Of a DNA stretch of 64,000 nt, positions 17,216 through 26,201 are shown piece by piece. A program made the translations under genes and the position numbers. This DNA is from Polaromonas sp. 39-63-25 (GTDB taxonomy: Bacteria; Pseudomonadota; Gammaproteobacteria; Burkholderiales; Burkholderiaceae_C): positions 1 through 64,000 of the forward strand of contig NZ_NCJH01000014.1 of NCBI RefSeq assembly GCF_002278925.1, in the 5' to 3' direction. The notes beneath the pieces were generated by a model. That model made no database searches. It saw nothing but the letters and a program-made list of their open reading frames with translations, and was not told the origin of the DNA. Every line of letters begins with the position of its first letter. The first letter of the stretch is position 1.

Positions 17216-17989
17216 ATGGCCCGCAAAGAAACCAGCAACCCGCTTCCCCAGGCAGAACTGCCCGAGGTGAATTTCTCCGATTACGGCGACGTCCGCTACC
17301 TGCATCTGGGCACGGAGTGGGTGCAGGGGTCCATGCTGCTGGACAAACCTTTCGACATCGAGCTGGAGTATGTCCAGCGCATGATGGTCTGGCTGCTGTT
17401 CGCCGAGCCGGGCACGGTGGCCGCGCGCCACGCGATGCAGCTGGGCCTGGGGTCGGCAGCGCTGACCAAGTTCTGCTACAAAAAGCTGAAGATGAAGACC
17501 ACGGCCATCGAGCTCAACCCGCAGGTGCTGGCCGCCTGCCGGCTGTGGTTCAAGCTGCCCGCCGATGACCTGCGCCTGAAGGTCATCGTGGCCGACGCCG
17601 CGCAGGAAATCCGCAAGGCGGAGCACCGCGGCACGGTGGACGCGCTGCAGGTGGACCTGTACGACCATGAAGCGGCGGCGCCGGTGCTCGACAGCGCGGA
17701 CTTCTACGCGGATTGCCGTGAGCTGCTCAGTGAGGACGGTGTCATGACGGTCAACCTGTTCGGGCGCGACTCCAGCTACATCAGCTCGCTGGAAAAAATC
17801 GCCGAAGCCTTTGGCCCCGAATCCGTCTGGGCCTTCAAGCCGACGCGTGAGGGCAACACCGTCGTGGCGGCGCAACGTGAGCCGACCCGGCCCGAGCGGG
17901 AGGAGCTTTCGCAAAGGGCCGAGGTGATCGAGTCCCGCTTTGGCCTGCCCGCCAAAAAGTGGCTGAGGCTGTTCAAACCCGTTTTTTGA
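17216..17989 (+). CDS. spermidine-synthase-like methyltransferase-fold protein
   Basis: A 257-residue Rossmann-fold protein of the spermidine synthase-like group. The glycine loop is MQLGLGSAAL (about 79-88), the acidic ribose-binding residue is in AIELNPQVLAACR (about 99-111), and VDALQVDLYDHEAAAPVLDS (about 142-161) resembles the region that holds the aminopropyl-transfer Asp in true spermidine synthases. Key polyamine-binding residues cannot be confirmed by eye, so the product is left general. The start at 17216 (MARKETSNPL) gives a normal length. No adenosylmethionine decarboxylase gene is nearby. It is divergent from the TIR-like gene. Confidence 0.75.
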   Translation: MARKETSNPLPQAELPEVNFSDYGDVRYLHLGTEWVQGSMLLDKPFDIELEYVQRMMVWLLFAEPGTVAARHAMQLGLGSAALTKFCYKKLKMKTTAIELNPQVLAACRLWFKLPADDLRLKVIVADAAQEIRKAEHRGTVDALQVDLYDHEAAAPVLDSADFYADCRELLSEDGVMTVNLFGRDSSYISSLEKIAEAFGPESVWAFKPTREGNTVVAAQREPTRPEREELSQRAEVIESRFGLPAKKWLRLFKPVF

Positions 17990-18042
17990 GAGTTCCCCGA
18001 GAAGTTTTCCGTCTCGGAGGGGTGATCAGTTAAAGTGCCTGC

Positions 18043-19848
18043 ATGCGAGCTGCCGTGCCTCCCAAACACCCCCCTGAATCCACCCCCCGGTCCGCCGCCC
18101 CTGCCGGGCCGCTGGACTGGCGCCGGCTCGTGGAATGGCTCAGTGACGACGGGGTGATCTCGGCGGCCGAGGCGCAACGCACCATTGCGCGCTGCTCGCA
18201 GGTCCAGAGCGCGCAGCACCCGCTGATCCGGCTGGCCAGCGTCAGCATGACCCGCGTGGCCGACGGCAAGCCGCTGGACATCGAAACCATTTCCCAGTGG
18301 CTGGCCGGCCGGGCCGGCCTGGGCTATCTGCGTATCGACCCGCTGAAAGTCGACGTCGGCAAGGTGGCCGACACCATGTCGGCCCTGTATGCCGAACGCC
18401 ACAAGGTGCTGCCGGTGCAGGTCACTCCGACAGAGGTGGTGGTGGCGACCGCCGAGCCCTTCGTCACCGATTGGGTCTCCGAGGTCGAGCGCCAGGCCAA
18501 GCGCAGCGTGCGCCTGGTGGTGGCCAACCCGCTGGAGATTGCCCGCTACACCGCCGAGTTTTTCGCGCTGGCCAAATCGGTGAAGGCGGCGATGAAGGCC
18601 GGCGGCAACGCCGGCGCCGCCAGTTTCGAACAGCTGGTGGAGCTGGGCAAAACCAACAAGCAGCTCGACGCCAACGACCAGGGCGTGGTGCAGGTGGTGG
18701 ACTGGCTCTGGCAGTACGCCTTTGACCAGCGCGCCAGCGACATCCACCTCGAGCCGCGGCGTGACCAGGGTGTGATCCGCTTTCGCATCGATGGCGTGCT
18801 GCACCCGGTCTACCAGTTGCCCATGGGGGTGCACAACGCCATGACGGCACGCATCAAGCTGCTGGGCCGCATGGACGTGGTCGAGAAGCGCCGCCCGCAG
18901 GACGGCCGCATCAAGACCCGCAACCCGCGCGGCGACGAAATCGAAATGCGGCTGTCCACCTTGCCGACGGCCTTTGGCGAAAAAATGGTGATGCGGATTT
19001 TCGACCCCGACACCACCGTCAAGGACCTCGATGCACTGGGGTTTTCCCAGCATGACGCCACGCGCTGGGAACAGCTTGTCAAGCGGCCCTATGGCATCGT
19101 GCTGGTGACGGGGCCGACCGGCTCGGGCAAAACCACCACGCTGTACTCGACGCTCAAACGCATCGCCACCGAAGAGGTCAACGTCAGCACGATCGAGGAT
19201 CCGATCGAGATGATCGAGCCGGCCTTCAACCAGACCCAGGTGCAGGCGCACCTCGACTTCGATTTCCCCGAAGGCCTGCGCGCGCTGATGCGGCAGGACC
19301 CGGACATCATCATGGTCGGCGAGATCCGCGACCTGCAGACCGCGGAAATGGCGGTGCAGGCCGCGCTGACCGGGCATCTGGTTTTCAGCACCCTGCACAC
19401 CAACGACGCGCCTTCGGCGGTGTCGCGCCTGATGGAGCTCGGTGTGCCTTCCTATTTGATCAATGCCACCTTGCTGGGTGTGCTGGCGCAGCGCCTGGTG
19501 CGCACGCTGTGCTCGCAGTGCCGCGAGAAAGACGAAGGCAGTTCGCGCGAAACGCTGACCGAAATCGTCAAGCCCTGGCAGATCAACGGCGCTTACCAGC
19601 CTTACAAGCCGGCCGGCTGTGTCGATTGCCGCATGACCGGTTTCCTGGGCCGCATGGGTCTGTATGAATTGCTGACGGTGACCGAAGCCTTCAAGGACAA
19701 GGTCACCAAAGAGCCCAGCATCGACGCGTTGCGGCGCCAGGCCGTGGCCGACGGCATGCGGCCGCTGCGGCTGGCGGGCGCGCTCAAGGTGGCGGAGGGC
19801 CTGACCACCATTGAGGAAATCCTTTCCACGACGCCGCCGATGTCCTGA
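18043..19848 (+). CDS. GspE/PilB-family secretion or pilus assembly ATPase
   Basis: A 601-residue hexameric ATPase of the type II secretion / type IV pilus class. An N-terminal GspE-type regulatory domain (about 20-170) is followed by the catalytic part: Walker A GPTGSGKT at 357-364, the Asp box (TIEDPIEMIEP), Walker B (RQDPDIIMVGEIRD) and the His box (GHLVFSTLHTNDA). A tetracysteine zinc-binding module CSQC...CVDC typical of PilB/GspE lies near 500-525. All functional motifs are intact. No secretin, pseudopilin or platform protein gene is next to it, so it must serve a machine encoded elsewhere. A 22-bp perfect palindrome follows the stop. Confidence 0.9.
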   Translation: MRAAVPPKHPPESTPRSAAPAGPLDWRRLVEWLSDDGVISAAEAQRTIARCSQVQSAQHPLIRLASVSMTRVADGKPLDIETISQWLAGRAGLGYLRIDPLKVDVGKVADTMSALYAERHKVLPVQVTPTEVVVATAEPFVTDWVSEVERQAKRSVRLVVANPLEIARYTAEFFALAKSVKAAMKAGGNAGAASFEQLVELGKTNKQLDANDQGVVQVVDWLWQYAFDQRASDIHLEPRRDQGVIRFRIDGVLHPVYQLPMGVHNAMTARIKLLGRMDVVEKRRPQDGRIKTRNPRGDEIEMRLSTLPTAFGEKMVMRIFDPDTTVKDLDALGFSQHDATRWEQLVKRPYGIVLVTGPTGSGKTTTLYSTLKRIATEEVNVSTIEDPIEMIEPAFNQTQVQAHLDFDFPEGLRALMRQDPDIIMVGEIRDLQTAEMAVQAALTGHLVFSTLHTNDAPSAVSRLMELGVPSYLINATLLGVLAQRLVRTLCSQCREKDEGSSRETLTEIVKPWQINGAYQPYKPAGCVDCRMTGFLGRMGLYELLTVTEAFKDKVTKEPSIDALRRQAVADGMRPLRLAGALKVAEGLTTIEEILSTTPPMS

Positions 19849-19861
19849 ACCTTGTCCTGAA

Positions 19862-19883
19862 CCCTGTCCCGGCCGGGACAGGG
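19862..19883 (+). terminator. perfect 22-bp palindrome after the GspE-like gene
   Basis: CCCTGTCCCGG followed by CCGGGACAGGG, 14 bases after the stop codon. The stem is strong but no U-run follows, so it is either a factor-assisted terminator or a 3'-end stabilising hairpin. Confidence 0.5.
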
Positions 19884-19985
19884 CTGAATGTGCCTTCCTT
19901 CGCCTAAGTGAAAGCCACATTCCTGTCAGGGGTTATTGCATGCACAATCCAGCGATTCATTCTTTACAGACAAAGGAGACTCACC

Positions 19986-20460
19986 GTGAATATCAAGAGT
20001 CAAAAAGACTTCTTTGCCGGTCTCATGTTCATGGGTGTCGGTGTGGCGTTTGCCTGGGGGGCAACGACCTACAGCGTCGGCACAGGTGCGCGCATGGGGC
20101 CGGGCTATTTTCCCCTGATGCTGGGCGTGCTTCTGGCCATCATCGGTGCGGCCATCACCTTTACGGCGCTGGTGTTGCGACAAGATCGGCAAATGGGCGT
20201 GGAAACCGCTGATTTTCGTCATTGCCGCCAACGTTGTGTTCGGCCTCCTGCTGGCGGGCCTGCCCAGCATCAAGTTTCCTGCCTTCGGCTTGATTGTGGC
20301 GATTTACGCCCTGACCTTTATTGCCAGCATGGCGGAAGCCGGCTGGAAATTCAAGACCACCCTCATCCTCGCTACGGTGCTGGCCGCCGGCAGTTACATC
20401 GCCTTTGTGCTGGCGCTGAAGCTGCAGTTCCCGGTGTGGCCGTCCTTCATCACGGGCTAA
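19986..20460 (+). pseudogene. tctB: tctB, small membrane subunit of tripartite tricarboxylate transporter, frameshifted
   Basis: Two overlapping frames together give a normal TctB of about 155 residues with four membrane helices. Frame one starts at GTG 19986 (VNIKSQKDFFAGLMFMGVGV...) and reads through GPGYFPLMLGVLLAIIGAAI to about 20185. Homology then continues in the +1 frame with DKIGKWAWKPLIFVIAANVVF and runs to the stop at 20460. The shift falls in or next to ttgcgacaagatcgg. No slippery heptamer is visible. It is either a genuine loss of the subunit or a sequencing error. The gene lies 10 bases before tctA. Confidence 0.8.
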
Positions 20461-20470
20461 GGAAAATAAA

Positions 20471-21982
20471 ATGGATCTGATTGCAAATTTGTCCTTGGGT
20501 TTTGGCGTGGCATTCACGCCGATCAACCTGATGTATGCCTTTTTCGGTTGCGTGCTCGGTACCCTGATTGGCGTGTTGCCCGGCATCGGCCCGGTGGCCA
20601 CCATCGCCATGCTGCTGCCGGCCACCTACGCGCTGCCACCGGTTTCCGCGCTGATCATGCTGGCCGGCATTTATTACGGATCCCAGTACGGCGGTTCGAC
20701 CACCGCCATCCTGGTGAACCTGCCCGGTGAGTCGTCGTCCGTGGTGACCTGTATCGACGGTTACCAGATGGCCAGAAAAGGGCGAGCGGGGCCGGCGCTG
20801 GCCGCCGCCGGACTCGGTTCGTTTTTTGCCGGCAGCGTCGGCACGCTGATCATCGCGGCCTTCGCGCCGCCGCTGACCGAACTGGCCTTCAAGTTCGGCC
20901 CGGCCGAGTATTTCGCCCTGATGGTGCTGGGCCTGATCGGCGCCGTGGTGCTGGCCTCGGGTTCGCTGCTCAAGGCGGTGGGCATGATTGTGCTGGGGCT
21001 GCTGCTGGGCCTTGTCGGTACCGATGTGAATTCCGGTGTGGCGCGCTTCAGCTTTGACGTGCCCGAACTGACCGACGGTATCAATTTTGTCGTGATCGCC
21101 ATGGGTGTGTTCGGTTACGGGGAAATCATCAGCAACCTGTCCCAGCCCGAGCATGAGCGCGAAGTCTTCACGGCCAATGTGACGGGGCTGTTCCCCACCA
21201 AGCAGGACTTCAAGGACATGGCCCCGGCCGTGTTGCGTGGCACGGCCCTGGGTTCCGCCCTCGGCATCCTGCCCGGTGGCGGCGCCCTGCTGTCGGCCTT
21301 TGCGGCTTACACCATGGAGAAAAAAATCAAGGGCCGACCGGGTGAAGTGCCATTTGGCCAGGGCAACATCCGCGGTGTGGCCGCGCCTGAGGCGGCCAAC
21401 AACGCCGGTTCACAGACATCGTTCATCCCGCTGCTGACGCTGGGCATTCCGCCCAACGCCGTGATGGCGCTGATGGTCGGTGCCATGACGATCCACAACA
21501 TCCAGCCCGGACCCCAGGTCATGACCAGCAACCCCGAGTTGTTCTGGGGCCTGATTGCCTCGATGTGGATCGGCAATGCCATGCTGGTGATCCTCAACCT
21601 GCCGCTGATCGGCATCTGGATCAAGCTGCTGACCATCCCCTACCGCCTGCTGTTCCCGGCGATTGTGTTGTTCTGTGCGATTGGTGTTTATTCGACCAAC
21701 AACAACACCTGGGACATCTGGATGGTGGCGATTTTCGGTGTGATTGGTTATATTTTCATCAAGCTCGGAGCTGAACCTGCGCCGCTGCTGCTGGGTTTCA
21801 TCCTGGGCCCCATGATGGAGGAGAACCTGCGTCGCGCGCTGTTGCTCTCGCGCGGTGACTGGAGCGTGTTCGTGACCCGTCCGCTGTCTGCCGGCCTGCT
21901 TGCCGCCGGAGCGTTGCTGCTGCTGATCGTGCTTCTGCCTGCGGTCAAGAACAAGCGTGAAGAGGCTTTTGTCGAGGACTGA
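20471..21982 (+). CDS. tctA: tripartite tricarboxylate transporter permease TctA
   Basis: A 503-residue, about 12-helix permease of the tripartite tricarboxylate transporter family, which imports carboxylates using a periplasmic receptor (TctC) and a small membrane subunit (TctB). The conserved first loop GTLIGVLPGIGPVATIAMLLP (split over about 31-51), the GGSTTAILVNLPGE motif (about 74-88) and the symmetric second-half copy GSALGILPGGGALLSAFAAY are present. Length normal. Start at 20471 follows AGGAAAATAAA. A strong terminator follows the stop. It is in the same direction as tctB, tctC and a gamma-glutamyltransferase-like gene. Confidence 0.96.
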   Translation: MDLIANLSLGFGVAFTPINLMYAFFGCVLGTLIGVLPGIGPVATIAMLLPATYALPPVSALIMLAGIYYGSQYGGSTTAILVNLPGESSSVVTCIDGYQMARKGRAGPALAAAGLGSFFAGSVGTLIIAAFAPPLTELAFKFGPAEYFALMVLGLIGAVVLASGSLLKAVGMIVLGLLLGLVGTDVNSGVARFSFDVPELTDGINFVVIAMGVFGYGEIISNLSQPEHEREVFTANVTGLFPTKQDFKDMAPAVLRGTALGSALGILPGGGALLSAFAAYTMEKKIKGRPGEVPFGQGNIRGVAAPEAANNAGSQTSFIPLLTLGIPPNAVMALMVGAMTIHNIQPGPQVMTSNPELFWGLIASMWIGNAMLVILNLPLIGIWIKLLTIPYRLLFPAIVLFCAIGVYSTNNNTWDIWMVAIFGVIGYIFIKLGAEPAPLLLGFILGPMMEENLRRALLLSRGDWSVFVTRPLSAGLLAAGALLLLIVLLPAVKNKREEAFVED

Positions 21983-22002
21983 TCCCTCGATGACATGACC
22001 CA

Positions 22003-22029
22003 ACGGCACCCTCGGGTGCCGTTTTTTTT
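22003..22029 (+). terminator. rho-independent terminator after tctA
   Basis: ACGGCACCC - TC - GGGTGCCGT (22003-22022) followed by a run of T (22022-22029). A textbook intrinsic terminator placed between tctA and tctC, so the receptor gene is probably transcribed from its own promoter or by read-through. Confidence 0.92.
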
Positions 22030-22079
22030 GTAAAACTGTACTGACCCAGCCAGCCTGAAAACCGTTGCACAATGGCGAA

Positions 22080-23063
22080 ATGAAACGCAGACATATCATT
22101 TTTATGACGGCGGCCAGCGTTGCGGTTGCTGCCGCTTTGCCCGCCGCGGCGCAGACTTCTGCAGCAGCTTATCCCGCACGGCCGATCCGCATGATCGTGC
22201 CTTTCCCGGCGGGCGGAGCCACTGACATCCTGGCGCGTGCGCTGTCGCAGAAGCTCGGTGAAAAAATCGGGCAGACCGTGGTGGTCGACAACCGGCCGGG
22301 TGCCGGCGGGACCATAGGCGCCGACGCCGCGTCCAAGGCCACGCCGGATGGCTACACGCTGCTGCTGGCGACCTCGAGCACCCACAGCATCGGGCCGGCC
22401 ATCAACCCGAAAATCCCCTACAACGCCGAGACGGATTTCACACCGATCGCCTACGTCGCCAGTTCGCCCAACGTCGTGCTGGTGCCCAACTCCTCGCCGG
22501 CCAGGACCATGCAGGAGTTCATCGCCCATGCGCGAAAAAATCCGGGGCGGCTGAACTACGCATCCAGCGGCAACGGCACCATCGTGCACCTGACCACCGA
22601 GTACTTCAAGGCGCAGTCCGGCACCTTCATTCTTCATATTCCCTACCGGGGCACGGCGCTGGCCATGCCGGACCTGATCAGCGGCAAGCTCGACGTACTG
22701 TTCGACTCTTTTGTGACCGGCATGCCGCATGTCAAGGATGGCAAGCTGCGCGCCCTGGCGGTGACCACTCTCAAGCGCACCGCGCTCGCGCCTGATCTGC
22801 CGACGGTGTCCGAGATCCTGCCGGGCTTCGAGTCGGTGACCTGGTTTGGCGTGTACGGCCCCAAAGGCCTGACTGCCGAGCTGACGGCCCGGGTGAACCA
22901 GGCGCTCAATGCGGCACTGGCCGACCCCGATGTCAAAGAGCGGTTTGCGCGGCTGGGCGCCGAGCCCACCGGCGGCACGCCGCAGGCTTTTGCGGCGATG
23001 GTCAGGACCGACAACGCCAAGTGGAAAAAAATCATTTCCGAACGCAAGATCACCACCGACTGA
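22080..23063 (+). CDS. tctC: Bug-family TctC periplasmic solute receptor
   Basis: A 327-residue periplasmic receptor. A cleavable signal peptide (about residues 1-25, ending ALPAAAQ) is followed by the Bug-family hallmark YPARPIRMIVPFPAGGATDI (about 31-50), which forms the ligand-binding loop. Residues GAGGTIGADAASKATPDGYTL continue the pattern. Such receptors bind dicarboxylates, nicotinate, aromatic acids and similar anions for uptake. The ATG at 22080 is preferred over one five residues upstream because it begins with the basic MKRR typical of a signal peptide. Separated from tctA by a terminator. Confidence 0.93.
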   Translation: MKRRHIIFMTAASVAVAAALPAAAQTSAAAYPARPIRMIVPFPAGGATDILARALSQKLGEKIGQTVVVDNRPGAGGTIGADAASKATPDGYTLLLATSSTHSIGPAINPKIPYNAETDFTPIAYVASSPNVVLVPNSSPARTMQEFIAHARKNPGRLNYASSGNGTIVHLTTEYFKAQSGTFILHIPYRGTALAMPDLISGKLDVLFDSFVTGMPHVKDGKLRALAVTTLKRTALAPDLPTVSEILPGFESVTWFGVYGPKGLTAELTARVNQALNAALADPDVKERFARLGAEPTGGTPQAFAAMVRTDNAKWKKIISERKITTD

Positions 23064-23073
23064 CAGCGTTTAA

Positions 23074-23096
23074 CTGGCGCCATGGCCTGGCGCCAG
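23074..23096 (+). terminator. hairpin between tctC and the GGT-like gene
   Basis: CTGGCGCCA (23074-23082) and TGGCGCCAG (23088-23096) form a perfect 9-bp stem with a 5-base loop, followed by the pyrimidine-rich ccctttccttttc. Possible terminator or processing site just upstream of the next gene's start. Confidence 0.5.
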
Positions 23097-23119
23097 CCCT
23101 TTCCTTTTCAGAGCCATTC

Positions 23120-24730
23120 ATGAACTTCGACTACAGCAATCCCTACACCTCCACCCGCATCCCCCTGTTTGCCCGCAATGTGGTGTCCACCTCGCACCCG
23201 CTGGGCGCGCAGGCCGGGCTGCGCATGCTGCTCAAGGGTGGCAACGCGGTGGATGCCGCCATTGCCGCGGCCGCTGCCATGACCATCGTCGAGCCGGTCA
23301 GCAACGGCCTGGGCAGTGACGCCTTCTGCATCCTGTGGGACGGCAAGGAACTGCATGGCCTCAATGCCTCGGGCCGCGCACCGCAGGCCTGGACGCCGGA
23401 CTACTTCAAGCGCAAATACGGCGACGGCGCCGCCACCCCGCCCAAACGCGGCCTGGATTCGGTGACCGTGCCCGGTGCCGTGGCCGGCTGGGTGGCCATG
23501 AGCGAGCGTTTTGGCCGGCTGCCGTTTGCCGACCTGATGGAGCCCGCGATCGAAATTGCCGAGCGGGGCTACCTGCTGCCGCCGGTGGTTCAGCAGAAGT
23601 GGGCGGCCGCTACCAATGAACTGAAAGCGATGCCCGGTTTTGCCCAGTCCTTTCTGCCCTGGGGCCGCGCACCGAATGTGGGCGAGCTGTTCCAGTTCAA
23701 GGCCGCGGCCAGGGCGCTGCGGGCGATCGCCCAGAGCAAGGGCGCGGCGTATTACGGCGGTGAGATCGCGCAGGCGATCGAAAAATTCTCTGCCCAAAAC
23801 GGCGGCAGCCTGACGGCCAAAGACTTTGCGTCCTACCAGCCGGAGTGGGTCAAGCCCATCGGCAAGGACTACCGCGGCTACACGCTGCACGAGATTCCGC
23901 CGAACGGCCAGGGCATCTCGGCCTTGATTGCGCTGGGCATCCTGGACAAGTTCGATGTGGCCGGCCTGGCAGTGGACGGGGTGGATTCGCAGCACCTGCA
24001 GATCGAGGCCATGAAGCTGGCCTTTGCCGATGTTTACAAATATGTGGCCGAGCCATCGGCTATGGAGGTGAGCGTCGATCAAATGCTCGATGACAGCTAC
24101 CTCGCCTCCCGTGCCAAACTCATCGACATGAAAAAAGCGCAGGATTTCGGCGCCGGCAACCCGGTCAAGGGCGGCACCATTTACCTCACCGCGGCCGACG
24201 AAGACGGCATGATGGTCAGCTTCATCCAGAGCAACTACATGGGGTTCGGCTCGGGTTGTGTCGAGCCCGACTTCGGCATCAGTTTGCAAAACCGCGGCCA
24301 CGCGTTCAGCGTGCAGGCCGGCGTGAACCAGGTGGCGCCGGGCAAGCGGCCTTTCCACACCATCATCCCGGCCTTCCTCATGAAAGACGGTCAACCGGTG
24401 ATGAGTTATGGCGTGATGGGCGCCAACATGCAGCCCCAGGGCCACATGCAGACGCTGGTGCGCATGCTCGACTACGGGCAGAGCCCGCAGGCCGCCTGTG
24501 ATGCGCCGCGCTGGCGCTACAACGCCGGTTTTGAAATCAATGTCGAAGCGGCAATGAACCAGCAGACCGTGCAGGGCCTGTCGGACCGCGGCCACCGCAT
24601 GGAAGTGATCAACGACTCCTACCAGGACTTCGGCGCGGGCCAGTTCATCTGCCGTGCCGGCGATCCCAAGGTCGAGGGGTATGTGGCGGCCAGCGACAGC
24701 CGGCGCGACGGCCAGGCCGTCGGTTTCTGA
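23120..24730 (+). CDS. gamma-glutamyltransferase family protein
   Basis: A 536-residue Ntn-hydrolase of the gamma-glutamyltransferase / cephalosporin acylase family. The large-subunit signature is present (NVVSTSHPLGAQAGLRMLLKG; GGNAVDAAIAAAAAMTIVEP; NGLGSDAFCILWD). The small-subunit start, where self-cleavage creates the nucleophile, is probably at KGGTIYLTAADEDGMMVSF (about 350-368), with the later GFGSG...GISLQNRGHAF matching the family. There is no signal peptide at the chosen start, so it may act in the cytosol, unlike classical periplasmic GGT. It follows tctC by 56 bases; the transporter receptor and hydrolase may deal with one substrate (inference). Confidence 0.85.
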   Translation: MNFDYSNPYTSTRIPLFARNVVSTSHPLGAQAGLRMLLKGGNAVDAAIAAAAAMTIVEPVSNGLGSDAFCILWDGKELHGLNASGRAPQAWTPDYFKRKYGDGAATPPKRGLDSVTVPGAVAGWVAMSERFGRLPFADLMEPAIEIAERGYLLPPVVQQKWAAATNELKAMPGFAQSFLPWGRAPNVGELFQFKAAARALRAIAQSKGAAYYGGEIAQAIEKFSAQNGGSLTAKDFASYQPEWVKPIGKDYRGYTLHEIPPNGQGISALIALGILDKFDVAGLAVDGVDSQHLQIEAMKLAFADVYKYVAEPSAMEVSVDQMLDDSYLASRAKLIDMKKAQDFGAGNPVKGGTIYLTAADEDGMMVSFIQSNYMGFGSGCVEPDFGISLQNRGHAFSVQAGVNQVAPGKRPFHTIIPAFLMKDGQPVMSYGVMGANMQPQGHMQTLVRMLDYGQSPQAACDAPRWRYNAGFEINVEAAMNQQTVQGLSDRGHRMEVINDSYQDFGAGQFICRAGDPKVEGYVAASDSRRDGQAVGF

Positions 24731-24739
24731 TAAATCCAC

Positions 24740-25681
24740 TTGTCCAGAAGTTCAGAGCAAAAAACACTTGCAGCCCAGGATCCACGGGCGCAGACAGCTC
24801 CTAAAAGCATAGCGACCGGGTTGCTGCTGGCGACGTTTGGCGCGATTGCCTTCAGCGGCAAGGCGATCATCGTCAAGCTCGCCTACCGCTACGGCGTCGA
24901 TGCGGTCACGCTCATCATGTACCGCATGCTGTTTGCGCTGCCAATCTTTGCCGTGATGGCCTGGTGGGCCAGCCGCGGCAAGGCGGCCCTGACCCGCAAG
25001 GACTGGCAGGGTGTGCTCTGGCTGGGCTTCACCGGTTACTACCTGGCGAGTTTTCTGGACTTTGCCGGGCTCGCCTACATCAGCGCCTCGCTCGAGCGGC
25101 TGATCCTCTACCTCAACCCCACGCTGGTCCTGCTACTGGGGCTGGTGCTGTATCGCAGGCGCATCAGCGCGGCGCAAATCATGGGCATGGCGATCAGCTA
25201 CAGCGGCGTGGTGCTGGTCTTCGGCCACGAGATCACCCTGCTGGGGCCGGAGGCCGCCTGGGGTGCGCTGCTGGTATTTCTCAGCGCCGTCAGTTATGCG
25301 ATTTACCTGGTCTACAGCGGCGAGATGGTCAAGCGCCTGGGCGCCTTGCGGCTGGTGGGACTGGCCACCACGGTGGCCTGCCTGTGCTGCATCCTGCAGT
25401 TTGTGCTGCTCAGGCCGCTCAGTGCTGCAGCTGTCGCGCCCGAGGTGATCTGGCTGTCGGTGCTCAATGCCACGCTGTGCACGGCGGCTCCGGTGCTGAT
25501 GGTGATGATGGCCATTGAACGCATAGGCGCCAGTATGGCCGCGCAGACCGGCATGGTTGGCCCGATGTCCACCATCCTGATGGGCGTGCTGATTCTCGGG
25601 GAGCCGTTCACTGCCTGGGTGGCGGCCGGCACGGTACTCGTCATCGCGGGTATTTTTGTGTTTTCCCGCGCGGGCAAGTAA
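24740..25681 (+). CDS. EamA/DMT-family transporter
   Basis: A ten-helix drug/metabolite transporter of about 313 residues with two EamA repeats (first from LLATFGAIAFSGKAIIVKLAY; second from AAWGALLVFLSAVSYAIYLVY). The substrate is unknown; relatives export amino acids, nucleosides or other metabolites. The start is uncertain: only TTG (24740) is available before the first helix, there is no good Shine-Dalgarno, and the first about 25 codons include a dispersed palindromic element (24771-24813). It begins 9 bases after the GGT-like gene's stop. Confidence 0.85.
   Translation: MSRSSEQKTLAAQDPRAQTAPKSIATGLLLATFGAIAFSGKAIIVKLAYRYGVDAVTLIMYRMLFALPIFAVMAWWASRGKAALTRKDWQGVLWLGFTGYYLASFLDFAGLAYISASLERLILYLNPTLVLLLGLVLYRRRISAAQIMGMAISYSGVVLVFGHEITLLGPEAAWGALLVFLSAVSYAIYLVYSGEMVKRLGALRLVGLATTVACLCCILQFVLLRPLSAAAVAPEVIWLSVLNATLCTAAPVLMVMMAIERIGASMAAQTGMVGPMSTILMGVLILGEPFTAWVAAGTVLVIAGIFVFSRAGK
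24771..24813 (-). repeat. dispersed palindromic element at the DMT transporter N-terminus
   Basis: cagcccaggatccacgggcgcagaca is followed by GCTC-CTAAAAGC-ATAGC, close to copy 3 in the arm. It lies inside the coding frame, upstream of the first membrane helix. Confidence 0.7.
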
Positions 25682-25726
25682 TCGTCGTTCGGCTTTTGCG
25701 TCACGCTGCGTTCCCGGTTTGTCCTG

Positions 25727-26187
25727 GACAGTAGGCGCAACTCCCCACTCCCACCCCTAACCCCTGCCCGCGCCCCGCTGGGCGATGGAGGGGGTCTTCA
25801 TTTGGCCGCGTGTGTTGCTCTCGCGTGCAAACGCCACGGCCGCTTGACTCCGACATGACGCGCTATGCGCGTCATGTCTCCCCGAATTGGTATTGGTTTT
25901 CCATCTCTCACCCGTCGGGCTGGGCCGAGGAGCGCAGGCAAAAGCGGATCAGGGCTCGCGATTGTTTGAGGCGAAGCCGAGTTCGAGCGAGACCCCGCTT
26001 TTACCGAGCACCGCAGGTTGCCCGTAGCGAAGCGGAGGGTCCCAGACCATCGGGTCGCCTTCTCTTTGCTTACTTTCTCTTGGCGAAGCAAGAGAAAGTG
26101 AGTCGCCCGCCGGGGCGAGTCCCGGCTTGCCTGAAGACCCACAGCCGCGCGATCTAGCACAGGCTCCGACAGGCTCAGTCCAAACGC
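25727..26187 (-). repeat. large composite repeat, copy D2
   Basis: The inverted partner of the 10196-10660 repeat. It begins gacagtaggcgcaactccccactccc and then has ggccgcg, cccgtcgggctgggccg, aaaagcggatcagggc, cccgcttttaccgagcacc and ccagaccatcgggtcgcc in the order expected for the reverse complement of D1. The hairpin here is ACTTTCTCTTG...CAAGAGAAAGT (26072-26099). Its far end overlaps a cgacaggctcag repeat next to the M48 protease gene. Confidence 0.8.
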
Positions 26188-26201
26188 TGAAAAAGCGGTC
26201 C

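Noticed and set aside
17998-18026. Hairpin CCGAGA...TCTCGG after the spermidine-synthase-like gene as a terminator
   Set aside because: The stem is short and no T-run follows, so there is too little to call it.
19986-20460. Programmed ribosomal frameshift in tctB
   Set aside because: No slippery heptamer and no stimulatory structure are visible at the join; mutation or sequencing error is simpler.
23108-24739. A 543-codon minus-strand frame opposite the gamma-glutamyltransferase-like gene
   Set aside because: It is a mirror of a gene with clear family motifs; the composition is that of an antisense shadow.
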